Assembly: GCA_965112735.1 (NCBI GenBank)
Contig: OZ218964.1
Span: forward strand, 806,001-870,000
From: Phaeosaccion multiseriatum
Lineage: Eukaryota; Ochrophyta, other classes
DNA: 64,000 bases
Reading direction: 5' to 3'
The stretch's first letter is position 1; the number at the start of each line of letters is the position of its first letter. The position numbers were made by a program, and so were the translations under genes. Of the stretch, positions 23,117-35,879 are shown one piece after another. The notes below the pieces were generated by a model. The model was not told where the DNA came from and ran no database searches. It saw only the letters and a program-made list of their open reading frames with translations.

Positions 23117-23261
23117 CACAAACAAAGACATAAAAGACGATAAAGGGCTAAGGGACAAAGCGTGGCTCCCACCTGGAGCAACTGTAACGCGAATATATGA
23201 AGAATTATGTAAGAATTATGTAACCCTCCCAAAGCCTTGGTCATCTCGAAAACAACATGAC
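22655..23261. other. convergent intergenic region
   Basis: It lies between the ubiquitin protease stop and the end of the minus-strand gene. It contains three GAGGGCATGA-type repeats after the stop, two degenerate GATGGCAGCGGATG words, and a GA run near 23060..23112. I see no gene. Confidence 0.4.
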
Positions 23262-26200
23262 TCATAACAGGAAGGGCAGGAGTAAGTCCTTGCCCCCCCC
23301 CGCCGCCTTGCCTCCGCTCCACTCCCGCGGCTGACCTCCTCCTCCTCCTCCTCCTCCTCCTCGGTGGTAGTGGGCATCAAGATGCGCCAGATAGGGCCCA
23401 ATCACACCGGCCAGGCCGCTCTCCGCTGCCAAGGTATGCCTCCGCAGGGCAGCAGTTGGTGATACAGCAGCAGTCGACGAAGCAGGGGCGCGAAGAGGCT
23501 GAGGTCCCCCAAGGGGGTGGGCGCTGTCCATCGCGTGCAGAGCTTGCAAGAAGGAGTACACGTCGAGGCGGGCAGCGGGGTGGGAGGTGCGCACAGAGAT
23601 CTGCACATGGGGACGGGGGAGGGAGGGAGGGACGGAGGGAGGGGGGATGGGAGGGAGGGAGGGAGGGAGGGAGGGAGGGAGGGAGGGAGGGAGGGAGGGA
23701 GGGAGGGAGGGAGGGAGGGAGGGAGGGAGGGAGAAGATGAGGTAGAGGCTTTTCCGAACAGGGATGCCAGGACGTCAGAGCCAAGATGGAGAGGCAGTTT
23801 CAGTTTCAGTTAGTAGCCCTTCCTGCCCCCCCTGCGGGGAACGTCGGCATATGGGCCGGCAGGTCATAGGGTGCCATTTGTTGCGCCTTCGCCCCTGCGC
23901 CTCGTCTTCTTCACCCTCTCGAAGAGGAGCCCACCCCACTTACTCACTCACTCACTCACTCACTCACTCACTCACTCACCCACTATAATGAAACTCACTC
24001 ACTCACTCACTGACTCCCTCAATCCTCTTCATGTACGCACTCCCACCCACCTGGCACAGCGCCCTGACGGCCGCGAATCGTGTTTCCCGTCCCTCATACA
24101 TGGCAAGGACCTTGAGGCGCATCAGAATGGCCGTGCCTGCCTCCGACAGGGCCGCCAACGCCGGGGCCTGCCCATATGCCTGCCCCATCCCTCCTATCCC
24201 TCCCAGCCTAGGCGATGGGGCGGTTCCTGCCCTGCTTCTCCTCCCGGGGGGCGTCCCCGGGGGGCTCGGGTGGGGAGAGAGGGAGGTGGTGCCAAAGAGG
24301 GAGCCGAACTCGGACTTTGCAGCAGGAGAGATGCCTCCACTGCCCAAAGAGCCCAGGGATACAGGCAGAGGCATGTTCTGCGATGACGAGGGTAGAGGAG
24401 GGGGAGGACAGAAAAGAAAGGGCAGTCGAAGGCAGCAGAGAAGGCAGCAAATGGTACACGTGTGTATGTGCGTGAGGAAGCACGGAGGCATACAAAGGCA
24501 TATATCCAAAAGGCATCCGGAGAGGTGTGGGTGGGATAACGAAAGGGAAAGGTGCCGACGACACACGCGCCAGACGCACGCGAGAGATGCACGCACCGGT
24601 CTCCTGGGCGAACAAGTAGCAGTAGTAGCAGCGGCAGCGATAGTGGCAGCAGTAGCACTACCGCTCCTTGCCCTAGCCGCCGGGGATGGCACCACTGGGC
24701 CCAGCAGGTCCGCGGCAAATGCCGGGGAGGAAGGGGCAGAAGAGGCCTCCCGCACTGGCAGAGACCCCAGCCCCGTCCCATATACCTGCCCTTGCCCTTG
24801 CTCTTGCCCATATGCCTGCCCCTGCCCTTGCTCTTGCCCAAAGGCCTGGTCCTGGGTTCCCATCAACTCCTCGCAGTACTCTCCAAGCAGCCACACGCCC
24901 CTCCTCTTGAGTCCCTGCACCGCCTGGCGCCCCTCTACATATTCCCGAATGGCCCTTGCCTCAACGCCCTCTGCTGCCATCCCCGCGCCGCCGCCTCCGC
25001 CATCCGCTGCCATCGAGCCTCCTCCACCATCGGCTGCCATTGCTGCCTTGGCGTGTGCGTCGCCGCTGCCGGACGATGATGATGAGCCTCCCCCTCCCCC
25101 CCCGGGGTCGAGGCTGCTGCCTCCCGCCCTGGAGAAAGAGATGGGAGAGAAGGGGGGGGGGGGAAGAGGGGCCGGGGGATGGGGAGGGGGAAGGGGAAGA
25201 GGGGCGGGAAGGGGGAGGAGTTGAGTGAGTGAGTCCAATGTCGATGAGAAGATCAACATCGCATCGATATTGACATGGAATCGCTTCCGTGAATCAGCGC
25301 AGGTGCCAAAGAGGGGTTGAAGAGGGGTGCGAGGAAGGAGGAGAGAGGGCCATGGGGTACCGTCACGGCCACTTGAGAGCAAGAGCAAGGAGCGCACATA
25401 CACATGAGAGCCAAAAACGAACAGGGCGACTTAAGGCACCACCCCCACCCACCCACCCACCCACCCACCCAGCCAGCCTCTCTCTCAATGACTTACTACC
25501 CACGCACCTCCGGCTGCTGTATGTGGCTCTATGTCCTTTGCCAGCCCCGCCATCTGTGAGTGTAGAGGAGGACACTCTCCGTGCCCTGCTCTGAGCAGAG
25601 CTCCCAGAGAGGGTCGGAGAAGAGGGTACCCCGACCCCACCTCCCCTGGGGGCCACACCCACCCCTGCCCCCGGCCCTGTCACAGGCGATGCCCCTCCTC
25701 CGTGGGACAGCCTCCCCGACGGGCTGTTCCTACTCATCGCTGCCATGTGACTGTGACTGTTCGATCGGGCTCTGCTGCCGCTGCTGCCTGCGCCCGGGGA
25801 TGGGCTTCGGCCTGGGCTTGCGGCGTCTCTCAAGGTCACCGCACTACTATTCGACGATCGATGACTGCCCGCCCCTGTCAGCTGCCGTGGCGTGACGGGT
25901 ATTTTGACCACCAAGCCCTCTCCTCCCTGTCCTCCTCCTGCTGCTGCTGTTGTAACTGCCACAGGGTCTCCCCCGGACGGCTGAGGCGGTTCTTCCCCGG
26001 ACCGTTCCGAAGAATGTGAGTGCTCTGAAGAGAAGCGGTCTCTGCGGTTGCTGCTTAGCGGTCGCGGAGGGTAGTTTGACACGGGTTGGATCTGCTGTTG
26101 CTGTTGCTGAGCCGCCAAATGGTCCTGCTGTATCACCAACTGCTCCTGTTGGTGGGTGTAGGCCTGGAGGGCCTGGAGTCCGTCGAGCCCGTCGGGGGGG

Positions 26201-29200
26201 AGGGGGAAGGACGCATCGAGCATGCGGAAGATGCTCGAAAGCACCACCTGAATATAGAGAGTAGAGGGCATCGACAGGGAGAGTAGAGGGCATCAAGAGA
26301 GAGAGAGAGGGGAGCGAGAGAGAGAGAGAGAGACGAGGGCATCGAGAGAGAGGGAGTAGAGAGTATCGAGAGAGAGAGAGTCGAGGGCATCGATAGAGAG
26401 AGTAGAGAGTATCGAGAGAGAGAGTCGAGGGCATCGAGAGAGGGCATCGAGAGAGGGAGTAGAGAGTATCGAGAGAGAGAGTCGAGGGTATCGATAGACG
26501 TCAGAGAGGGGCCGTGCGAATTCGTGAGAATACGGACAAAGGGGAACGGAAACTAGAGAAGTAGGAGAAGTAGGAGACACCATCACAACCCAAGCAGTCA
26601 AGCAATGTGTACACCATCACAACCCAAGCAGTCAAGCAATGTGTACACCCACCCCCCCTTTCCACCTCACCTCTCTCGAGGAGCCTTCGTACTGAAGACA
26701 TCGCGTCCACGCACTGGCGACGATGTTTGCCATGGAGTCAGTCGGCACCTCGTACACGAACTTCTCCACTATCATTAGCGTTATTCCCATCACGTCCTGG
26801 GGGGGGGGGGGAGTGAGGGAAGGAGGGGGCAGGCAGAAGGAGTGGGGAAATGCGGGTAGGAGGTGGAAGATCGCGAGTGCCTTTCCGGACAGATCATACG
26901 GCCTCGGGAGAGAAAGACAGAGAGAGATAGAGATACAAGGAGCGCGAGAGAGAGAAAGAGAGAGAAAGAAGGTGTCACTTACCTTCCTGGAGGTAGCTGA
27001 GCACTGCACTCTCGTCAGCATGCTGTCCACAAGATGCTCCAATGACTCGCCTGTGCACAGTTCGACAGGACGGAGGGGACATAGTGTAGCGGATGGCAGT
27101 GGATGGCAGTGAGCGACGATGGATCGCAGTGGATGGTGGCAGAGTCAGGGGGGGTTTCAGATTCTGTGGATACTCGAATATCCATCCCGCTGCATACTCG
27201 ATGCGTTTAAGGTATTCGATACACTGGACAACAATGTAGACAATACGGTACCTGTGAGTGTCTTTGGAGCGAGAACCACCATGTCCTGCAACCACCGCCA
27301 CAGCTCATCAAGCTCCGAGTCGTCTTGTCGGGCCTGAGGGAAAGCAAGGGGGGGGGGGTGTTGAAGGGCAGGGAGGGGGACAGGGACGGAGACAGACAAG
27401 GGTTAGCTAAGCAAGGAGGGGGGGTGTTGAAGGGCAGGGAGGGGAACAGGGACGGAGACAGACAAGGGTTAGCTAAGCAAGGAGGGGGGGTGTTGAAGGG
27501 CAGGGAGGGGAACAGGGACGGAGACAGACAAGGGTTAGCTAAGCAAGGAGGGGGGGTGTTGAAGGGCAGGGAGGGGAACAGGGACGGAGACAGACAAGGG
27601 TTAGCTAGGGTCCGGTGCAGGGTCAGGTTTGGGGTGTGAGGTGTGAGGTGTGAGGTATGAGGGGTGAGGAAAGAGGTGTGAGGTGTGAGGTGTTAGGTGT
27701 GAGGTGTGAGATGCCAGCTGTCAGATGCCAGCTGTGAGGCCTCTCTCCCCTCCCTATCACTCTCTCTACCTGTGGGTTGGGAATAAGCAGGAACATGGCC
27801 TCTAAGGCGAGGGCCCTGACGTAGGGCTGCACAGCGTCAAGAAGCCCGAACTGACGCAGGGCCACACAGAGCTTCCTGAAGGTGGAGAGCGGGAGAACAA
27901 AGCCGAGCAGAGTGAGGCAAAGTCAAGTCAAGGAAGGCGAAGAAGCGAGACGCAGAGAGAGGGGCGGGTGAGACGCCACGGGTGGAGAGTCGGAGACAGA
28001 AGAAAGAATGAGAGGGAGAGGCAAGGGCACAGCGGGCAGCAAACGCATTTCTTTGAAGTGGTGTATCACCAAGTGCTGTATCACCAACACGTCTACCCGC
28101 CCACTCCCTGCTGCAATGCGCTCACTTGATGCTGCTGCTGTTGGTGCTCTCCACGGCCTCCGCGCCTCCTGCTGATGTATCACCAACTGCTGCTGCTTGT
28201 GTCGCGTTGGTGCTTCTTGTGTCGAGGCTGTCGAGGCCGAGCAGGTCAGTGAAGTCCGCAGAGCCCGACAACAAGTCGCGAGGGTCGTTGGAGGGAGAGT
28301 TTGTCTGCAGAACAGGGGGGTAGACGGGTGAGAAGAGGAGTACGGGCAGGAAGTGAAAGGAGAGGGAGAGGAGGGGTGAGCAGTGAGTGTGACAGAGAGA
28401 GGGAGATCCATCCCTCCATCCCTCCATCCATCCATCCATCCACTGCCAACCATCCATGCATGCATCCATCCATCCATCTATTCCTCCATCCCTCCATCCA
28501 TCCATCCCTCCATCCAATCCATCCATCCATCAACCTGTCCATCTATCCATTTTCCCATCCATCCACCCATCCATATCACTCACTGCAGGGTGTGGGCCAG
28601 GCTCTGTCGAAGTCGGTGCCGTCCTCGCTGGTGTAGGGGTGGGCAGAAAGGACACGATAGAACCCGTCGACGGTTCGCCAGCTGTGACAACACCTAACCC
28701 TCCGCTTCCCTTAGAGTGCCTTCCCTGCCCCCCCTGGAGGCCGATCCCCCCCCTGCTGTTGTCTCTTTCTGTCTCTCTGTCTTTGCCTCTGCGTCGGACC
28801 ATCTCTTCATGGCTCATGGCCATTTGATAAGTCTTGCCTACTTCGCTGTTGTCATGACAAATGAGTCCAGGGGTGGAGGGGTGGAGGGGTTGAGCGGAGA
28901 GGCCAAAGTTCAGCGGAGCAGCGCAGAGGGAGCCAGGGCTGGTTCCGGAAACGCCTCCTTCCAGGGCGTGAGGATTTACCTCCCTCACTCACTAACTTAC
29001 TCTCACTGACTTACCTGCACACCCGACACGTAGCGTGAGCAAGGGGCCAGTCAAAGCCCCGGCCGGTCAGCGAAGCACTGAGACCGTTGCTATTCGAGTT
29101 GGTACTTCGCCCTGCCCCCGCCTTGACTCCTGACTTGGCCCTACTATGGACCCCCCCCCCCCTGGCTGCCTTGATGCCCCCCATGGCCTCAGCCAGACAT

Positions 29201-32200
29201 CGCACCAAGCGCTGCTGCACGCGGTCGAAGAGGGCGATGTCGTGGGACCGTTGAGCCTCCTCGAGAAGCTTCCACGCCCTGTTCGGATGGCAGTGGATGC
29301 GGGGATGGGGGAACGGGGGGACGGGGGGGGTGAGGGGGTGGCAGTGAGGGAGGTGCGCTGTTGCAGAGCGAGTTGCGCTGGGGGGGGGGGGGGATGGCAG
29401 TGGATGGATACGTCACACGTTCTTAGGTCTTCTCTTTCCACAGCTTGGGAAGTGTCGGTGTAGGCATTCCATTGATTCTCCTCCCCCTCTGAGATCTGAC
29501 CATTGGGTCCACCCTCTGACCATTGGGTGCCCCCATCCACTGCCATCCCCCTGCAAACAACGGCAACCTGTTGCATGCATTGGTACACCCATCCCCTGCC
29601 ATCTACTTCCTTCCCCTTACATTGGGTGTCCCATGATGCTCTGAATGGCCTCCAACGCCACCCTGTTGCGTTCCTCCTTCTCCACGCTGTTGCAGATGGT
29701 AATGTAACAGTCAAGCCGCACAGAGGGGTCGAAGTGTGTGTCTTCGTTAAACGCCAGCGTCTTCAACACCTGTTGGTCATACAGATGAGAGGGAGAGGGA
29801 GGAGGGGGGGGCGTGAGAGGGAGGGAGGACGACACAAATAAAAGTTACGGAGTTGAGGGGTGCTTCCTTAAACTGACTTGAGTCATGCCCTGACTGACTG
29901 ACTGACTGACTGACTGACTGACTGACTGACAAAACTGACTGACTCGTACCTCCCTTCATGCTGTCCATATGCCTGGGCAAATATTCCTGCCTCGCTGCTC
30001 ACCCACCCACCCACTCACTCACTCACCCTAAGATAGTAGACGCAGGCCAGGTCGTCAGTAAGATTGGGCATCCCCTCGGACCCAACCCCGGCCATGTCGA
30101 GCTCCAGCCCAATGTGCGTGGGCACGAGCCAATTACGCCCCACTATCACTTCACCCAGCACACGGGCGGGGTCTCTCTGCGTATACGGCGACACGCATAC
30201 ACATACACACACACACACATACACACATACATACATACACACATGTGCGAGCGACCCACGAGAGGGGAACACAACAGGGCAGGACAACAGCAAGAGACAA
30301 GAGACCAAAGTGAGAACCCTCTCTGCGCGTGCATGCTCAGTTGGTAGTACGGAGAAAGGGTCGCCACAGAGTAGGAAGCCCATCTGTAAGCGAGCTCCCT
30401 ACCAGAGGCGTCGATTGAACCCTCCCTCCTCCCCCCCCCCTTCCGCACGTCCCTTCCCCTCTCCCTCCTCGGGGTGTGTGCCCACCTGTGCATGTCCGAG
30501 CAGTACTGCGAAGGCATGTCTAGCTGTGAGTGCGTGCGTGGAGGAGCAGGCAGAGAGCACAGGGGCAAGGTACTCGGCAGACGAGCTAAGGGCCGGGCAG
30601 TGACGAAGGGAGGAGAGAAGGGCGGCGCTGCGGGGCAAGAGGGAGAGAGAAGAGAGAGAGAGAAGGGAAGGGGGGGAGAATGCACGTGCCATGGGGGCGA
30701 GAAAGAAGAGAGAGAAGAGGGAGGGGGTCAAATCGAGGCGGAGAAGAACGGCAATCGATGGTGCAAGAGAGGGAGAGACAGATGCGCAGGGGAGTGCCCT
30801 CCAGTGCCTTCCTCCGCACCGACCAACCGACCGGCCACCCCACACCCCACCCTACCCTACTTCACACCCAACAACACCCACCTGAGATGCTGCTGACTCT
30901 TGGCCTCTTGCTCCTCCTTCTTTCTCCCCTTCTTGCCCCCTCCTCCCATGATGCCCTTGCTCTTTCGAGGCGTCTCTTTGCCCCCCCCTCCTCCCCCTCC
31001 CCCTCCCCCCCCCCCTCCTCCTCCTCCCCCACCGACGGCCGCATTGGTCACCTCCTGCAGCGGCCCGTCTACGGCAAGCTTGAGACTGTTCAATGCTGAC
31101 TCTCGCAGTGCCGTCGCTGCCTCTGTGTCAAGGGCACAGCGAGAGGCGTAGTGTGCCTTGGAAGAAACACAAAAAAGAGCAACCGTTGGGAACCAGCCTG
31201 TGTGGTGTGCACGTGCACAGATATGCGATTCCCTCCTTGCCTGCCTCCCTGCCTGCCCTCTCTTCCTCCCTCCTTCCTTCCTTCCTCCCTCCTCCCTCCC
31301 CCCTTCGCTCCCTTCCTTCCTTACCTGTGCACAGAGGATGCCCAGCGTGCGGAAAGCCACCATCCTCCTTGGCAGATGAGCATGCCTCGCCTCCCCCCCC
31401 ACGGCCTCGATGGCTCTAAGGAGCAGGTCCGCACTTAAACCCCTACCTCTCCAGCACTCTCCTCCTCCGGCCGGGCCTTTGTCCAGGGCCCTGAGGCGGC
31501 GATAGCGCTGGGGCAGCAGGCCCTATATGGACACACACACACACACAGAGAGAGAGAGACGCACGTAAATAGAGAAACGAGAGACGCACACACATAGGTA
31601 CACACATGCATGGCGTAGAGGGGAGGGAGGAGGGGGGGCATCGACAGCAGTATATCGATCCAAGATAGTGGAGAAGAGCACTGTCTGTCTTGCCTTGCGA
31701 GGTACTGAGCTTAGTTGGGTGCCAACCTACCCAACCAACCCAACCTACTCACCTGCGAGTCTCCCTCCGCCGTGAAGAGGGCCCTGAGGAAGTAATGCAG
31801 GTAACGCATGCACTTACGGTCCCAGTCCTTGTCCTTCTCCCTGCACAGTGCCATCATTAGCAGCAGCTGCTCGGTGAAGAGCGCGCTGAGCTCCTGTGGT
31901 TGGTTGGTTGGTTGGTACGGGTGAAAAAAGAGAATAAGAGCAGAGCAAAGTATGTAGAGAAGAGTTGAGAGGAGGGTAGAGAAGAGCAGAGCAGAGAGCG
32001 TTGAGAAGAAGGAAGCGCCCTCCTCCCACACTGCACTTGTTTTCAGAGCTCTTTAGAGCAGGGTCGTGAATGTGTCCTACCCGCTTGGACAAAGCCGATG
32101 GAAGCAGATAGAGAGAGCCATGTAGCCACATACCCACACAGACAAGATGGGCAGACGAAAGAGAGGAAGCAGAAGCAGCAAGGAACAACTCACCACATCA

Positions 32201-32768
32201 CCCACGAAGAACGAGAGGTCTCGCAGGTCGTTGGTGGCTGTCTCTCTGCTCTTCTTGCCCTTCTCCCCCAGCCTCGCGGCCACCACTCCCTGCCGCTTCA
32301 TCTTTTTGTTCTCTCGACGGAAGGCGGCGACGGCGTAGGCTGTCCGCTGCTGCTGTACATGGGTGCCACGGGTGTACTGGGTAGGGGTCCCTCGGACATC
32401 CGAAGGACTTCAGTGCGTTTATAGGGGGGTGGTGTAGGAAGGGAACAAAAGGAAGACGCAATGTAGGCAGCAGAGGAAGAAGAGGAAGGTTGGGGAGTGT
32501 AAATTGATCAAATAGGTGATATCGCAAGGGCTACCCACCCTTTCCCTCCACGAGGCAAGCTTTGGCTGTACTATTTGAGGAACTTTCGTTGCAGTGAGTC
32601 CACAGACCGTCCACAACCCCTCACATCGAGCATACATCTAGGATCTAGGGTGGAGAGAGGAGAGAGACAGAGCGCTCACCCGAGATGGTCGTCATCCGTG
32701 AAATCCACGCTACCAGTAGAGCTACCGCTCCTTTGCCTATTCAGCGAGGCCTTCACGGGTGTGGCCAT
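23262..32768 (-). CDS. large helical-looking protein of unknown family, possible adaptor-type (adaptin/TSET-like) scaffold
   Basis: Twenty-one exons join with matching phases to give 1396 aa: 32768-32680, 32565-32535, 32352-32194, 31893-31753, 31522-31325, 31156-30882, 30519-30486, 30383-30318, 30176-30027, 29769-29621, 29278-29015, 28719-28584 (acceptor tentative), 28304-28126, 27875-27770, 27333-27252, 27050-26983, 26796-26671, 26247-25508, 25128-24597, 24377-24051 and 23600-23262. Much of it is helix-rich and free of low complexity ([51 protein letters not shown]), as in ARM/HEAT-type solenoids. [13 protein letters not shown] resembles the tryptophan helix of adaptins, and [11 protein letters not shown] resembles adaptin-hinge clathrin or partner motifs. 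These are weak pointers, so vesicle-coat function is only inference. Exons 18 and 19 are Ser/Gly-rich. The start codon lies 146 nt from the stop of the next gene. Confidence 0.6.
23640..23731. repeat. (GGGA)n tract before a splice acceptor
   Basis: About 23 GGGA units. On the sense (minus) strand this is a (CCCT)n tract leading to the acceptor at 23601 of the last exon. Confidence 0.95.
27358..27612. repeat. 66-bp minisatellite, four copies, intronic
   Basis: Units start at 27358, 27424, 27490 and 27556 and share GTGTTGAAGGGCAGGGAGGG and ACAAGGGTTAGCTAAG. They are nearly identical and lie in an intron of the large minus-strand gene. GTGAGGT-type heptamers follow to 27720. Confidence 0.95.
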
Positions 32769-32914
32769 GTGGCCCTTTTCTTGTATTAATGACCTCTTCT
32801 TCTCTTATTTACACATATTTTTTTTATAAGTTGCAAGTTGGCAGGTCGAATGAGCTGAAACTCATAAACTCATCTCGACTCACAGATGGCGCGTACAACC
32901 ACGCCTTCTACCTT

Positions 32915-35848
32915 CTACACCCTCCTCCACTTGCCCCGCTCCATGCGAGCCACCACGCGCAGCAGCTCTCGGAACACGGGGGCATAAGCGTGGGGCACGT
33001 CACGGAACTCCTCCAGCACCTGCAGTAGTTGGTGATACGGCGGTCAGAGGTGGGAAGCAAGGGAGGCGTAGCACATCACAGCGTGAGAGCGACAAGAGAC
33101 GCACACACATCCACCCACGCCTGGGCGACGCCTGGGGCACCGCAACCGCAGTAGCAGCAACAACTTCGTCCTTGCCGTTTCCTTCCTCTCCTTCCCTCCT
33201 CTCTCTCTCCCACACACACACACACCTGAGCAGTGGTGAAGGCGGGACCACCTCCGCCCCCCCTCCCTCCGAAGAAGCGCTGCAGCCTCCCCAGCAGACG
33301 CGCGTGGAAGTCGTCTCGGTTCTCCCCCTGCCGCGGCCCTCCCCTCTCCGCATCAGCTCCCCCTCCCGCCCCTCCTCCTCCTCCTCCTCCGCCGCCGCCG
33401 CCACCTCCCCCACCCAGCTCGGGGAAGAGTTGCACTGCTGTGGCTGCCGCAGGAGCCGCTTGTCGCTCTCGAATGCGTCGCAAGATGTCCGAGGAGGAGT
33501 GGGCCCCGCCGTTCCCTCCTCCTCCTCCTCCTCCTCCTCCGAGTCCACCAATGCCGGCGGTGGGAGCGGTCTTGCACCCGCCACTCGCACCAGCAGCGCC
33601 CCCTTCCGCAGACAAGGAGGAAGCAGAACAAGTCGTAACCGTGCCAAAGCGAACGCCCCCCCCGCTGCTACTCGCTCCTCCGCTGCTCCCAAACGAGACC
33701 CGCCGACCGCCACCCCCTCCCCATGCTCCCGCCCCAGCAGCCGTATGACCAACTGCTGCAGAACTACTCAGCCCCCCATTCCGACCCGTCCAGGTGGGCT
33801 CGAAGGCGGCTCCACCTCCTCCTCCTCCTCCCTCGAGAGCGGCCGACCGTCTCAGACACTCTAAAGCCCTCTGTGCCTCCTTCTTGGCCTCCTCCTGCAT
33901 GGCCTTGCTCACCGCCACTCCGCCCGCCGCCGCCGCCGCTGCATCCGCAGAGGCAATCTTCTTGCTACTGCTGCTGCTCCTACTCAGGCTACCGTGCTCT
34001 GCCAAATCGTGCTCGAAGACGCTGGCGAGAGGGCCGCTGTTGAAGAGACCCTGCAAGATGTTTGCTTCCGCAGCCGCGTCCGCGTCATCACTTGCCCCTT
34101 GTCCTCCTCCTCCCGCTCCTGCCGCTGCCGCCCCAGTGGACGAAGCCCCCCGCCCCCTGCTACTGCTGCTACTGCTGCCACCGCCGCTGCTACCCCCGCT
34201 CGATCTCGAGCATCTCCTTGTTCCGCCCTCTACTTCGCCGTCCTCGTCCTCGTCCCCGTCTCCGCCTTTCCCATCCTCCCCATCCTCTCCCCTGTTCCTC
34301 CTCCTTCTCCTCCTCCCGCTGCTGCTGCTGCTGCCCCCCGCCCCTCCGCCCCCCCTCGGCAGCGTGCCAGCGCCATTGAAAACGTCCCCCGTGGCGGTGT
34401 GCCCATCCGCAGAGCCGTCGTCGCCAAGCGTGAAAAGCTCGCGCAGCTCAGAGGAGCTAAACAAGCGCCGCTGCTTGGGATTGGAGAGAACCCGATTGGT
34501 CAACGCCGTTTTGAATATCTGCCGGTGGTAAATCTTTTCCTCGATTGTGCCGGCAGTGATGAAGCGATACACTGTCACTGCCCGCACCTGCCCCACCCGC
34601 CACGCCCTCTCCCTCGCCTGTGTGTCAGTGGACGGGTTCCAATCGGGGTCGAACAAAATGACCCGATCCGCCCCGGTAAGGTTCGTACCCACGCCCCCGG
34701 TGCGCGTGGTCAGGATCATTAGGAAGACCGAGGTGTCCGTATTGAAGCGGTCAATGAGGGACTGCCTAGAGCCCACCGGCGTGTTCCCATCCAATCTACC
34801 GTAGCACCAACGCTTCTCCTTGGCGAACCCTTCAAGGATGTCAAGCATTTGCCTCGTCTGCGCAAAGAGCAGCACCCGGTGTCCCTCCCTCTTCCAGCGG
34901 GGAAGCAGCTCCTCCAGAGCGAGCATCTTGCCACTCCGCTCCACCGCACCGTATCCATTCACGCCGTAGACACCACCACCACCACCCTGCCCCTCCCCCT
35001 TCCCCATTCCCTTCCCGGTGCCGTCCTCATCCTCATCCTCAAATTCGTTGTTATCCTTTCCCAAAAACGCAGCGATCTTACCCTCCCCTCCCCTCCTGCA
35101 CTTGCCAATACCTTCTCCTGCCCCGTACCCAGGCTCGCACGCCAAGTCCGGATGATTGCAAAGCTTCCTGAGGATGTCAATGGCCCGAAAAGACTTCGAC
35201 CTCTGCGACAACACGGCTTCGATCTCAGGTGTGGAGAGATAGTCCAGATAGACCTCGCGCTGGTACGGGGTGAGACGGCAGAAGATCACCTAGCGAGGGA
35301 GCGTGGGTGGGGGTTGGGAGGCGTGAGGGGATGGCAGTGGATAAGAGGGAGGGGGGGCAGCAGGTGGAGGAAAGGAGGAGGGAGGAGAGGAGAGGAGGAG
35401 GAGGAGGAGGAGGAGGACGAGGAGGAGGAGGAGGAGGAGGAGGAGGAGGAGGAGGACGAGGAGGAGGAGGAGGAGGAGGATAAGGAGGAGGATGAGGAGG
35501 AGGAGAAGGAGGAGGAGGAGGAGGAGCGGAGGGGAGAGGAGGAGGAGGAGGAGGAGGAGGAGGGTCTAACGTATGGCAAGTATTTCACGATGTGTCTTAT
35601 CAAAAACACATCAACCATTGACTTACAACACAATACACCACAACGCACCTGCTCGGTCTTGTCCGGTAAGTCAATAACCTCAGAGAGATCCTTCTTGAGG
35701 CGGCGCAGCAAGTAGGGGCTGATGAGGTCTCTGAGCACCACGGCGCAGCGGTAGGCCATCTGGACCTGCATGGGGGTCGCGTTGGCGTAGCCTCCTACTC
35801 GCAGAGGGTTGGCGAACTCTGCTTCAAAGGCCGGGAGGGTGCCAAGTC

Positions 35849-35879
<31 letters not shown>

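Noticed and set aside
27358-27612. Regular 66-bp direct repeats that could look like a CRISPR array
   Set aside because: The units are contiguous with no unique spacers and lie in a eukaryotic intron; this is a minisatellite.
30519-30523. Alternative acceptor giving [13 protein letters not shown] in the large minus-strand gene
   Set aside because: Its phase does not match the preceding exon; the acceptor three bases on keeps frame through the next two exons.
33172-34722. Several long plus-strand frames rich in Ser, Pro and Leu
   Set aside because: They are shadows of the large CSB-like exon, which has clear helicase motifs on the other strand.
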